Shown: positions 43,891-55,048 of the stretch, in pieces
Layout of the letters: every line of letters starts with the position of its first letter
Numbering within the stretch: the first letter of the stretch is position 1
Assembly (NCBI RefSeq): GCF_004193775.1
Contig: NC_041002.1
Location: 8,902,485 to 8,966,484, forward strand
Direction of reading: 5' to 3'
DNA: 64,000 bases
Origin: Glycine soja
Lineage: Eukaryota > Streptophyta > Magnoliopsida > Fabales > Fabaceae
Program-made: the position numbers and the translations under genes
Notes under the pieces: generated by a model
What the model was told of the DNA's origin: nothing
What the model saw: only the letters and a program-made list of their open reading frames with translations
Database searches by the model: none

Positions 43891-46800
43891 TTTATAAACA
43901 GGAAGACATTTGAATGTGAGATCACAATGGTTTCTTTATTTTCTTTATTAGATATTTTGACTTTAAGATTGACCAAAATATATTTTAGAACACTATTAAT
44001 TTATCTAAATTTTGGGACTTTACAAATGCAACCCACCTCCAAATAGGTAGGGTTGTATTTTTAAAACCACCAAAAAAACACACAATTAGTTACATCAACA
44101 ATTTTTTTAACTTCAAGAACAAAAATGAGCTATTCCCAAATTAGGAGACTAAATCACCTATAGATATAAAAATTAAAAAAGCCACTTTTAAATTTTGAGA
44201 CTTTTTTTGGTACATGAAATTTTGAGACTAAAAATAACTTTAAATTTAAAGGATTAAAAAATCATTTTTAAATTTGGAGAAGAATATTTTTTATCTAAGT
44301 TTGAAGAACCAAAAAGACATTTAAGTCACAAAATTAAATACTTTGACCTGACATATAAATATATGATAACATGGACTTCATTAGTCATATTAACAACAAC
44401 TACAACATTGTTTATGATGAGGAGTTAAAAGGAGCTATTTCCAAATTTTGGAGAAGAAAAAATCATTTTTTTTTAATTTGAGGAACAAAAAGCTAACTTG
44501 TTCCAAATTTAAGTAACTATAATTATATTTAAGAAAAAAAACACTAAAAGATTTGAAAATATGACTTTATTATAAAAAAAAGAAAAAAAAAGTGATTCAT
44601 AAAATAATTTTTTTATTTGTGATAATAAATTTGAACAATTTGAGAAACATATGGACATTGATTAAGTGAAAATTCATGGTAAAATAAAAAAGCATCAGCA
44701 TGGGGTGTTAAATTATTAACACGTTAATATATATTTATATGCATTATTCATCTTTTTTACTTTTATTCTATTTTCTAAAATATATTTTTTTAAATTTTTT
44801 AAAAGGATAAAATTATTTAATTATTTTGTATGTAAAAATAAACAAATTAAATTATTTAAAGAAATGTCTATAATTAAGATGAGGTCTTCAGTGTAAAAAG
44901 TAATTTATGTGTAAAGTAATTTTTAAGTAATTTAAGATATCTATTGATCATATAATTTTCAACTAATTGAAGATTATATGGGCAAAATAGTTTAAATCGT
45001 TTAAGAGATAACTAAATTTAAATCAATATGCAAGTTTTTTTAATTCAAAAATCAATATGCAAGTTAAAAGAGATAAGGCTAATTATCCTTTAAAAAATTA
45101 GAGAATTACATAAAATCTTCTTTAAATAAGATATGAAAGGAGCCAGTTAGTCTAAATAAGTTAAGAAATAAAAAAATCAACAAGATTATTAAACTCATAA
45201 ATCAACTAATATGAGATTGTTTTAATTTAATTAGAAGTCTTGGACTTAAGTCCTAAATATATGTAATTGCATTAAATAAATAGAGAGGGAGTTTTGTCAT
45301 TCATAATGATTCTATTAAACTAAAACATAATTAACTTTGATAAAAAATACCCGTGATATAAAAAAAATCAACAAATGCATGAATGAATTAAATTAGGGAA
45401 TATAAGAGGAAGAGGATAAATCTTAAGATATATATTTTTTTAGAATGAAAAGCATTTGAAAAAAGTGTAATTCGTCTTTGCTTTGCTTGAAAGAATAAAA
45501 TTTAAGTGAAATCAAATGTGTGAAAGAGTAAAACTGTCAGAAATTGGGGTGGGAAGGAGAGTAGTAATCCCCTCAAACTTATTGGTACTTATATGGGTAT
45601 CCATTAAACGGGTACTCATGAAATTTATATTTATCCGTGACCATCCATATCAATGAATATTTGTCAAAAAATATTTTAAACAAAAAGTATATATGAAATA
45701 AAATATATAAAACTAAAAAAAATATTTTTTAAAAGTATATTTATACTTTTAATAATAATTTTGTTATGTATTTTTTTTGTCGCTATATAATATTAGTGTG
45801 TAATATTTATTAGTTTTAATTTGATATTCTAACTATATTTTTTTTTTATCTATAAGATTTAAATTTTAGATTTTGTCTAAAGAGATGAAGTTCAATTGTA
45901 CTAGGATCAGCAACTTGTTAGCTGTAACATATTTATACTATTTTTTTAAATAGAACAATTTACTTTATATATTATTAAGGATATTTAAATGGGCACCTTA
46001 CTACCCGGTTTGTCCCATTAATAAACAAATATTTATTGACTTATCTATTTAAATGGGTTTTACTTGTGAATACAATTTTTCTTTTGTCATTCTTAATTGC
46101 TCACAAATTAGATAGTTATTCTTATATATAGATATAGATGATTAAGGTCTTTCAGTTAGTGAGTGGTAGTAGTAATGATAAATCAAATTATTTTTTTAAT
46201 TATCATTATATATATATATATATATAAAGAAAGTATATAATTTTACCTTATTTTACATGTATCAAATATCGACTGCTTCATCTATTAATTTTAGCAAGGG
46301 CACTCAAACCACACAACAGACGCATCTAACCCCATATATTTTGATCTCCATTTAAACAAGTTATGAATTAGGGCTGTGCACGATTTGTGTTAGGTATACT
46401 TGGAGTTTTTGATTGAAGTCAGTACGTATATAGAACCAAAAATATGCATAGATTCCGATGGGGAGCTTCCCAATGTCACGACCCTTAAAATAGGGGCCGC
46501 AGACTCAGAACGAGCAGCGCCGGTTTATAACTTTATTTTTTATCCTTTTGGCTCTTTATGCTTTTAAAACCTTATTTTATTTTATGGGTATGGCCTACTT
46601 GGACTATCATTTATATGCATATGTATTGGATATCCTTGTTAATTAAATTAAACTATGACTACCAACTCCATATATTCATATTTGGTACATTAAAAATTAC
46701 ATCATTAACAAAAGAGTTTAGTTGGGCGACACACTAATGAATAGAAAATTTTGGATTCCCATCCTCACGTGATGTGGCCTCAAAATCTGAGATGTTTTTT

Positions 46801-47841
46801 TTTTTTCTTTTGTTAAAAGCTTAATATTGCTGCCACCCCACTATGATCTGCTTAAACAATTAGTTTCCTAAAATGCTAATTATTTTTCCACCTTAGGCTG
46901 TAATACTTACATCAGAGAGTCATGGTTTCATATTGCTTTGTTTTGTTTCTTCATATTTTTTGCTCTCCCTTTAGCTTTTCTCCTTCTGTCAAGCTTTTTT
47001 TTTTAACTTCTTTTGATGATTATGGAATGCAGAATAACGTTGATTCATATTGTGTTCTGTGTGCTGTTGTTAAGTCTTTTGAGTCACATGATTGCCATCT
47101 TTGCAAATCATGCATTCATGGTAACTATGAACAAAATCTACGACACTAGCTAGTTTTTTTATTATGTATGTGTATAAAGAGAACAATGATACCCGTTGAA
47201 ACAGATCATTCAGCTTCATGTAATAAATTACCAAGTGGCGTACTGAATTGTAAACATAAAATATGATTGGCAAATATTAGTAACGTAAAATGAAGCCATT
47301 TGTACAAGAAAACCAACTTGTATATATGACATTTTAAAATTGAATAGATGCATAGATGGTGGGATAGATTATAAGATTTCAATAGCTTTTCAATCAATTA
47401 TATTACAAACATTAAATTGTATATGTGTGTACGTTGCCCACATTGCACCACAATCTATAAATATGGATGAATTTGTTTAATTATATATTGGTAAATGTAT
47501 TATAGGAAAAAATATTCATTTGATTATTATAGTTGCACAAATTTTATCTTTTAATTTCTATACTTAACAATGATATATTTTAGTCTTGTACAAGTACTTT
47601 CAAATCCCTTTTGATAACTACGGATATACAAAAAAAAATGATTAAAAGGTAAAGTTTATGTAATGATATGTACCAAAAGTGTTTATAAAAAGATAAAAAT
47701 GAATTATTTTTTAGTATAAAAATTAAAATGTAAAGTTTTTGTAACTAGAAGATATCCAAATGAGTAATTTTTCCTAAAATGTATAACTTAATTGTAAAAT
47801 TATTAGGTTTGAACGGTAGATTGAAGAAAAAATAAATGTAT
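43891..47841. other. AT-rich intergenic stretch
   Basis: Nearly 4 kb without a supported gene. Old transposon-like text is visible: GGGTACTCATGAAATTT and ATGGGCACCTTACTACCCGG (45600 and 45990) resemble worn hAT ends, and GTCACGACCC at 46475 resembles an LTR start, but none can be paired. A short (TA)n occurs at about 46206-46226. The open frame at 46922-47149 has cysteines (CVLCAVV, CHLCKSC) but no family match that I can name. Confidence 0.4.
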
Positions 47842-47861
47842 CACTACTACAAAATGATGTT

Positions 47862-48140
47862 TCTACGACGGTGGAACATGTGCTTCTACGATAGTTGCTA
47901 ACCGTCTTTGAAGGCCACGTCGTGGAAAGTGTTGACTTTCCACGATGGTCCCCTAACAACCGACTTCTACATAGAGTCAATTCAAAGATACCTTTTAATT
48001 AAAAGTTGCATTCTACGACAGGTTTTGATTAATAATCGTCGTAGAATGCAAGAATTCTATGACGGGTACTAAGTAAAACGTGTCGTAGAATGCAAGCATT
48101 GTACGACGACTTTTAAGTTAAAAATCGTCATAGATGCTAC
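47862..48140. repeat. CACTA 2 left subterminal hairpins
   Basis: Arms such as GGAAAGTGTTGACTTTCC, TTCTACGACAG with GTCGTAGAATGC, and TGTACGACGA with TCGTCATAGATG form four to five short hairpins. The core differs from CACTA 1 (ACGACGG rather than ACATCGG) although the spacing is similar, which suggests a related but separate subfamily. Confidence 0.8.
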
Positions 48141-48494
48141 ATTCAAAGGAAGTTTCTTCTGTAAGCCAACAATTGCCTGCTAAATATAGAAAAGGCTTGC
48201 CTTACCTTACCCTTACCTAACCAAAAACACTTCAGAAGGTGTGATAACTTTGAATATCAGTCTCTATCTGCAGCCTGGTTATATTCTAGGATCGGTCTTG
48301 ATACCAAAGGATGCCTTATTTTTCTTATATAATTATAGTTAATCTTCCCTCAAGTAGTTACCAAATTGTTTCATGGTGATAAAAAAAATATATTAAAAAA
48401 TAGAGTTTCAGAAAGATAGAAAGTTGGGGTCAATGATTTTAGCATGAGAAAGTGTAAAATACACATATTATGATCAATGGTTGACATCTCAATG

Positions 48495-49335
48495 AAAGAA
48501 CCCAAGACTTGGCTATACATGTTCCGTACCTTTCTCAACCATTTTCCCTCTATGAATTACAACAATCATATCGACATTTCTCACTGTGCTCAGGCGATGT
48601 GCGACAATGAAAGTAGTTCTATTGACCATGATTGTCTAGAGCTTCTTGTACTATTCTTTCTGACTCAGCATCAAGTGCACTTGTTGCTTCATCTAGAAGT
48701 AGAATTCTTGGATCTTTCAGGATTGCTCTTGCAATGGCAATGCACTACTTCTGTCCACCTGATAGTTGAGTACCATGCTCACCAACCATTGTGTCCAATC
48801 CTTGCAAAAGGTTAAAAGGTTGAGGTTACTTATCAAGTTGCAAGATCACAAATAAAAAATAACTTTGAAATAGTAGAAAATGACTAGACACTAGAATCTG
48901 TGGCAGTTTGTCAATGAATTTAGCAGCATTTGCAAGTTCTGCTGCAACTCTTATTTCTTCAACCATTGCTCCCTCTTTTCCATAAGCAATATTATCCTTA
49001 ATGCTAGATGCAAACAACTCTGGCTCCTGGCTGACAAGGCCAATTTTTCCTCTGATCCATTTAAGCTAAAACTCTTTTACATTAGTTCCATCAAAAAGAA
49101 CTTCACCTGCTTGAGGATCATAGAATCTTTCAATTAAATTGATAACGATTGACTTCCCACTTCTACTTTGTCCTACTAAAGCTGCAGTAGTGCCACTAGG
49201 CATATGAAGAGAGAATCCATTGAATATCAACTCCTCAGGTCTGGCTGGATAACTGAAATAAACATCCCTTAAATGAATTTCACCGTGAATATCCTTTAGT
49301 ATTTTTCTGTTGCTATAACTCAACTTATACAAGCT
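48495..49335 (-). pseudogene. Captured ABCB (P-glycoprotein-type) transporter fragment
   Basis: ABCB proteins are plasma membrane ABC transporters, several of which move auxin in plants. The minus strand encodes nearly one nucleotide-binding domain. The first exon (about 49330-48898) reads [19 protein letters not shown], Walker A as GQSRSGKSI (GQSGSGKST in the family), [16 protein letters not shown], a TAG in place of the Q-loop-proximal glutamine (near 49063), [13 protein letters not shown] and [16 protein letters not shown]. The second exon (48800-about 48495) reads LDTMVGEHGTQLSGGQK, a [13 protein letters not shown], Walker [13 protein letters not shown] and, after a one-base shift, the H-loop [11 protein letters not shown]. 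The donor between them is mutated (GT to AT). Most like the ABCB4/11 group; no transmembrane domains are present. Confidence 0.85.
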
Positions 49336-49397
49336 ATATTCTCTGAACCCACATATATAGGATTAGGTTCATAACCAAAGATTGAAAGAAAAGAAAC

Positions 49398-49958
49398 TGA
49401 TGTGAATCTTACGGGGCGGATCGCTTGATACAGGCTACGAAGATTTGGATGACGCCACTTCCAGTGAAGGAAGATAAGTCTGGGTAGACGCCACTTCCGG
49501 TTAAGGAAGATAAGTCTGGGTAGACGCCACTTCCGGTGAAGGAAGATAAGTCTGGACAGACGCCACAAGGTTTACCTTGATAAGTCTGATAATTGGTTCA
49601 ACAAGGAACCCAGAGAGAAACTCTCACCCAATTTTATGAAAATGCCAAAAGTTTTTCTTTATTGAAAATAAAAACCAATACTTATAGTGTATCTGAACAA
49701 AAAGATAAAAATAGACATGGGCCTTCTAAACAGTTTGGGCCAAAATTACAATAAAAATAAATTATAACTAAAAACTTATTTAACTTGGGCCTTCAAATTA
49801 GTTTGGGCCTTCAGCAACAATTAATAGTCTTGATAGTGTCTCTGCCTCTGGGCCTTCATCCTTCTCCACTCGGGGGCTTTGTCCTTCTCCACTTGGGCCT
49901 TCGTCCTTCTCCACTTGGGCCTTTAGCCTGTATTTGGCCAGTTTCATGATTCTCATCA
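49398..49958. mobile_element. Solo LTR inside CACTA 2, 561 bp
   Basis: It starts TGATGTGAATC and ends GATTCTCATCA, and is flanked by the perfect 5-bp duplication GAAAC (49393-49397 and 49959-49963). It contains a 36-bp tandem repeat near the left and a 26-bp GGGCCTTCGTCCTTCTCCACTT repeat near 49850-49922. On the minus strand a TATA-like ACTATAAGTATTGG and an AATAAAG lie in an order expected for an LTR, so minus orientation is likely. Family unknown. Confidence 0.85.
49451..49587. repeat. 36-bp tandem repeat
   Basis: Units starting GACGCCACTTCCGGTGAAGG at 49451, 49487 and 49523, with a partial diverged unit at 49559. The minus-strand open frame over it (49320-49568) is a repeat artefact. Confidence 0.95.
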
Positions 49959-50059
49959 GAAACTAAGAGCCTACAAAATCCAGAAAGCTTCAGCCCGACC
50001 CATTATAAACATAACAAAGGTTGAGCCCCTCATTCATAAAATGATGTTGTAAATCCTTT

Positions 50060-50510
50060 GACACATGCCTAAATCCATTTCCAACAAGTCAATGTTATCG
50101 AATGAAAGATATGATCTATGTTTGGTTTCCCTTCATTAAACGCAACCTCATTTCTTAATAGCCATACAACATAGATCCACACTAACCACCAGTTCATTCT
50201 CTTTTTCGACCCAAATATCATTCCACAATTTTGCCACCAATGAGCTAATGGCTCGTTTGGTTACACCATTGAAAAGTCCAACCAATTGTACAGCCTCATC
50301 CAGACAACATAAGCAAAGTTGCATGATAGTAACACATGACCAACCATTTCCGCATTTAGCAACCATACAAGGCAAGCCACACCATTAGTGCCACACCCAA
50401 TATTTCTATAAGAAAGGTTAACCCTCGTCTGAACTCTATTGAGCATAATGGTGTGGCTTTCACATAGATACAACATCAAAATGCATTACCTTTTGTAACA
50501 TAGCAGGGCA
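50060..50510 (-). mobile_element. LINE 3' fragment with reverse transcriptase zinc-binding domain
   Basis: The minus strand reads RVQTRVNLSYRNIGCG, then, after shifts, AEMVGHVLLSCNFAYVVW and LYNWLDFSMV. This matches the zf-RVT domain at the end of plant LINE ORF2 (LPTRxNLxRRGI, C..C, ETVDHLFxxCPFAxxVW). Downstream on that strand NEVAFNEGKPNIDHIFHSI is the usual C-terminal tail. It sits inside CACTA 2, right of the solo LTR, and is too short and broken to function. Confidence 0.75.
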
Positions 50511-50819
50511 AAATAATAGGTAGAGATCATTAGAAGTCTAGTATATAAAAAATCTAATTAAGAGAGTTCATTTATAACAATAAATACCTTTTTTACTATT
50601 GCAATTTAGGAACTTAGGGGTTCAATTATGTTAGGAATCAACACATAAACTTGAATATTCTACATTACTAGGAACATTCGATAGTGTTATTAAAGACGAA
50701 GCTAACAATCAAAATGTAATCCCTAATGTCAAATAGAACCACACAGCCTTGAAATACCATAAAAAACAAGCAAACGAAAACAGAACCTAATAGACCGTGG
50801 ATACTGACATACAATTGTA

Positions 50820-51271
50820 GCTCCACAATGAGGCAGCTCATGAGAGCTAGGGAGATGGAGCGAATCCAACGTCAGGAGACGGAGGCCGAGACTTCAAAGG
50901 TAGGGAACGTCACAAGAGGATAGCTAGGAAAGGCAAGGGGAGAAAGACAGGCTAGGGGATCCAACGTCGCAAGAGGTAGGGCTAAAGAGCGCGAGGGTGA
51001 AGTCGAAAACTTATGTTTTCACTCAACGATGGTGCTATTAAAAAATTGTCTTAAATTAGTTGGACTAAATTACAAATATGCCACAATACATGGTATTCTA
51101 AGATGGTTATAATAAAAAATGTTGTCGAAATCTTCATTCAAATACAGTTTGATTGAAACCGTCTTCCTTCATAACTTTTTATTTACCAAATTGTCACCAC
51201 ATTCATTTTTAAGACGTTTTATTAAGACTGTCGTCGAATATGCTTCATAAAAATACGTTTTTCTAGTAGTG
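50820..51271 (-). promoter_or_regulatory. CACTA 2 leader-like segment and right end
   Basis: From 50830 to 51010 the sequence becomes G/A-rich (GGAGATGGAGCGAATCC, GGGATCCAACGTCGC, GAGCGCGAGGG), unlike the AT-rich neighbours. The last 260 bases carry degraded hairpins (AGATGGTTATAATAAAAAATG, AGACGTTTTATTAAGACTGTC). The position is the same as the GC-rich segment of CACTA 1, so it may be the element's promoter and leader. No direct evidence. Confidence 0.35.
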
Positions 51272-54200
51272 TGTATGTGAACTATCAATTAATGGTGTAT
51301 ATAAAAGAATATTCTAACTAAAAAATTTATGTAAATTTAAATTTGCATCCTGTTGAACTTGGTGTGAGCAATAATCCATCAACAACTACACTTAAAAAAC
51401 TAATTAAAAATAAATCTGCTGAATTTTATACACATTCGAGCTCATTTATACTAAGAAATGTAAAATTCCATTGGATCCAGCAATAAACTGCACCTAATAT
51501 CTCATTTCGATGAATACCCGATATATATTTACTATATATACTGCAGAAAGAGAAAAAAAAAAAAACGAAAAGAGAGATATAATCCTAGACGTTAGGGCTT
51601 CAGTGTCACGTGTTCTAAGCATATGACCAAATCATTTGATTGCATATAAAAACGTATACTATTAGTTTAGAACATACATAACTTAACCGTGCTTAGAGCG
51701 CGTGGTTTCTGCACAGTGGAAGCTTGCGGTCTCTGCAATCCATCAACATCTTGTTCCTGCGTACATTATTTTGTTTCTGTCAAGTCCTGTCACTCAAAAC
51801 CTAAATCCTAAGAGTAGTTAATATATATGGATATTCTAATAATGTTAAAACTGAAGACTTATATTTTTTTTTATTTCTTTCTTATCATATCAAATATATT
51901 GTCACATAGAATGAAGACTATAACATACTTTAGTTTGGTGCAATTTTGACAAATATTTTTAGAGTAAATTGTACAATTTTTCACTTATTACACTTGAATT
52001 ATACCCAATAACCCCCTTCCTCTCTCCTTTGTATGTATATATGAGAAGAAAAATAAAGTAAATTAATATTAATAGAAAAAAATTGATAAGAAAAATAGAA
52101 TATTAAATTAATGTTTGTTTAAATTTTTTTTAATAGTAGATTTCCTTTCTAATTGTACACATAATTTAACAATAAATATTTTTTGGAACTTTTATTTATC
52201 AAATATTATTATTTATTAGAAATTAAATAATTATGTAAAAAAAAAATTCGGTCCCCTTTAATGCATTTCGAGATCCATCCCAGAGGAGAAGTGTCCAATG
52301 TTGTATAAATTAGGGATTATTTTATAAGATTACAGAATAGATGGTTAATAATGGGTATAATATCTTGAAATTGGGTGGATTTTCTCATATTTTTTTAAGG
52401 CATAGGTATTTATAGTTTTTAAGTTGAAAAATGGCAGCACACTATAATGTATACTCCTTAAAATTAGATCGATGAAACACACGAGTCTCACTAAATAATG
52501 TAGATTTTACTCTCTACATGATAGGTTTCACGTTATATCTCAATAAGACCTAGCAACATATATTTCAACAAATAATAAAAGGATGTTTGAGAGTGCATTT
52601 CTATTGGTATCTTCAACATGAGTACTTCATGAGTTACTTAAAATTAAGCAATATTACTTAACAAAATTTTACTGTCGGAGCAAATGACTTGACAATGTAT
52701 TGCTTAATTCATTCTTATCAATTAAAGAATCATTTTCAATTACAAAATTTAATATAGTTCAAGTTAAGTATTCTAACAATTGAAGTAAATTTTTATGTAA
52801 AGATTTTAAATATATGTGATATTATAAAGTTCACAAATTTAAGATAAACAATTCATGTAAACTATCATGTATTATAGATGCTATGACATTCTTTGAATTG
52901 AGAAATGATTTGAATAATTATTTTTCGCAAATAGAACAGTCACAAATAATCCTTTGTCAAGTGATGTTAACGACAATGTCAACAAAATATTGACGTTTCA
53001 CGGGAAATAGTTTATTTTGCAATAATTATATATTTTGAAAAGTAATTATTTCAAAAATAGTAATTCAAATACGATAAATAATAATTTAAACCGAAGATGA
53101 CTTGCAAATTCCAAATTTACACTAAGTATATTTTTTTCTCAAAAAAAAAAAAAAAAAACGAATCCAGAGCCACATGATATATTGACTTTGTCAATTAGTC
53201 TGTTTGAGAGAAGATTTGCCGACTTTTATTTCCTCTATTCACTTGTATGAGTTTCCAATAGTATTATAGAATATTAATTGAATCTGTTTGACCCACTCAC
53301 GGTGCTGCCTATTATTTAGATTGGTCATTAATGAAAGATTCCAGTGCTTTTCTTACTTTTTTGAAACGCAAACAAATGCTAGACTGAAGCAATCCAAAAC
53401 TTCGGCACGGAATTAGCGAAGTATTAATTTAGGTCTAAGAGTGTCCACACTAACAAATGCAAATGTGATGTATTAGCATAACTATCATTTTGCCTAAAAA
53501 AATAAAGTTCACCGCGTTGATAATTTTCTTTTTGTTCGTATTTTTTTTAATTCAACACATTTTTTGATAACAAGTTGAAGATAATTTCTTAAGATATTAA
53601 GATGAGAAAATAGATTATACATTAATAATTTAAAGTCATTTTATACCGTATTTAATTACAACCGTATTTAAAATAATTATTTTAAAATCAATGATAATTT
53701 ATAATTAGATTTATACTATAAATGCATGTTATTAGACTCTATTATATATGATTCATTTAAAGAGTTCACATCTCTTTAACATATGCTCTTCTACATACAT
53801 GAACCCAATAATCAAACTTCTAACTACATCCTCAAAGAATATAATTATCTACAAAACATACCTAACCATTTTAAATTATTTTTACTAATATGAACAAAGC
53901 AAAAATATAAGACGTGCAAATGAGATAAAAAGACAATCCACTTAGCATGTTTGGATTCTTTTATTAGGAGTTGGGGGGTCATGGGAGTGCAGCGGTGAGT
54001 TCGTGCGCCGGGGTTGTGGGTGTGTTGAGATTTTAGGGTTCAGATGAAGACTGAAGAGAAGGGGTCGAACTCTTTTGGGTTATTTTTGGGATTAGGGAGC
54101 TTTTCCATCAAAACAATCTCGTGTGGGCTTCTTTTTTTGTTTTGTTTTAAATGCACAACCCAGTACGGATTTCTAAAACTTATTGGGTTTTGTGCGGTCA

Positions 54201-54767
54201 GATTTATAGTGGAACTGACCTGATAAGACCATTGGGTCAGTAAATGTAATTATGTGTGATAAATTTTAACAATTGATTTAATTCATATAAAATTCATTTT
54301 ATTTATGGTTGAAGGAAAAAGGAAGAAAAAAAAAATTAAGATTCAAATTCTTTCTACTAAAAAAATTAATAAATTAACAACTAACTAACATTAGCAGATA
54401 AATAAAGTTAATGTTAAGAAAAGTAATACAAAATTAAATATCAAATAAAAATAAACGATATGTTGAATGTTATGTTTTAAAGTTGTCATATAATTATCCT
54501 TTTTTTACAAAACTATATATATATAAAAGGTGAAAAAAATGTTGGCCTATAAAGTCATATCGATATCTTACGTAATTCGAAAAGGCACCAGTGTTACTAA
54601 TCCACATCTCCACTTATTTTTTACTTTTATTAGGAAATATTGTATTTGAAAAATATTGGAATTAGTTGCCAGTATATATTTAGGTTTAGATTCTATAGTT
54701 AAGCTGGATTTACATTTCCAACAATTATACTCATTTGATTTGTACAATTTTTTATTTCCTTAAATTA

Positions 54768-54771
<4 letters not shown>
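51272..54771. other. AT-rich intergenic stretch with one gene-like patch
   Basis: Mostly AT-rich without coding motifs. Around 51590-51800 the composition is more balanced and holds a G-box core CACGTG (51604-51610 region) and a TATA-like GCATATAAAAACG near 51642, as in a promoter, but no coding frame follows. Around 53960-54110 there is a G-rich patch (GGAGTTGGGGGGTCATGGG, GTGCGCCGGGG) of unknown origin. Confidence 0.35.

Positions 54772-54857
<86 letters not shown>
54772..54857. repeat. Long (TA)n microsatellite
   Basis: About 43 uninterrupted TA units, the longest simple repeat in the window. It lies just left of the LINE. The plus-strand open frame through it (a run of Y-I repeats) is an artefact. 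Confidence 0.97.
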
Positions 54858-54863
<6 letters not shown>

Positions 54864-54930
54864 GAGAAAGGAGGAATATACAGTATGAAGAAAGAAGATA
54901 AAACAAAATATGAAAACAAGTATAAGTCAC

Positions 54931-55048
54931 AATGTTAGGGGCTTGGTTAATCGAGCCAAATGAAAGATTATTAAGAAGCTTAGTGTTACAATGTTAGGGG
55001 CTTGGTTAATCGAGTCAAATGAAAGATTATTAAGAAGCTTAGTGTTAC
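54931..55048. repeat. 59-bp tandem duplication across the LINE/LTR junction
   Basis: AATGTTAGGGGCTTGG to CTTAGTGTTAC occupies 54931-54989 and is repeated at 54990-55048 with one change (GAGCC to GAGTC). Each copy ends with TGTTAC, the first six bases of the gypsy LTR, so the duplication arose after the LTR element had inserted. It duplicates the start of the LINE endonuclease. Confidence 0.93.

Larger units (their letters stand above)
47842..51271 (-). mobile_element. Pack-CACTA transposon 2 (ABCB fragment), 3.4 kb
   Basis: The left end CACTACTACAAAATG and the right end TTTTTCTAGTAGTG match the CACTA 1 ends. Flanking triplets are TAT and TGT, so the 3-bp duplication has one mismatch. Left subterminal hairpins run from 47862 to 48140 (ACGACGG, GTCGTAGAATGC pairs). 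The right end shares with CACTA 1 the order TTTACCAAA, then a T-rich spacer, then TTTTTAAG and an ACGG/CCGG hairpin, so they belong to one family. Contents from right to left: GC-rich leader-like segment (50830-51020), LINE fragment, solo LTR, ABCB exons. No transposase. Confidence 0.85.

Noticed and set aside
46922..47149. Small cysteine-containing open frame as a zinc finger gene
   Set aside because: Spacing of cysteines fits no family I know, and there is no promoter, intron or conserved context.
49320..49568. Minus-strand open frame of repeated RLIFLHRKWRLP units as a repeat protein
   Set aside because: It is the 36-bp repeat of a solo LTR, whose period is a multiple of three and so stays open.
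54735..54938. Open frame with long tyrosine-isoleucine repeat
   Set aside because: It is the translation of the (TA)n microsatellite and has no other support.
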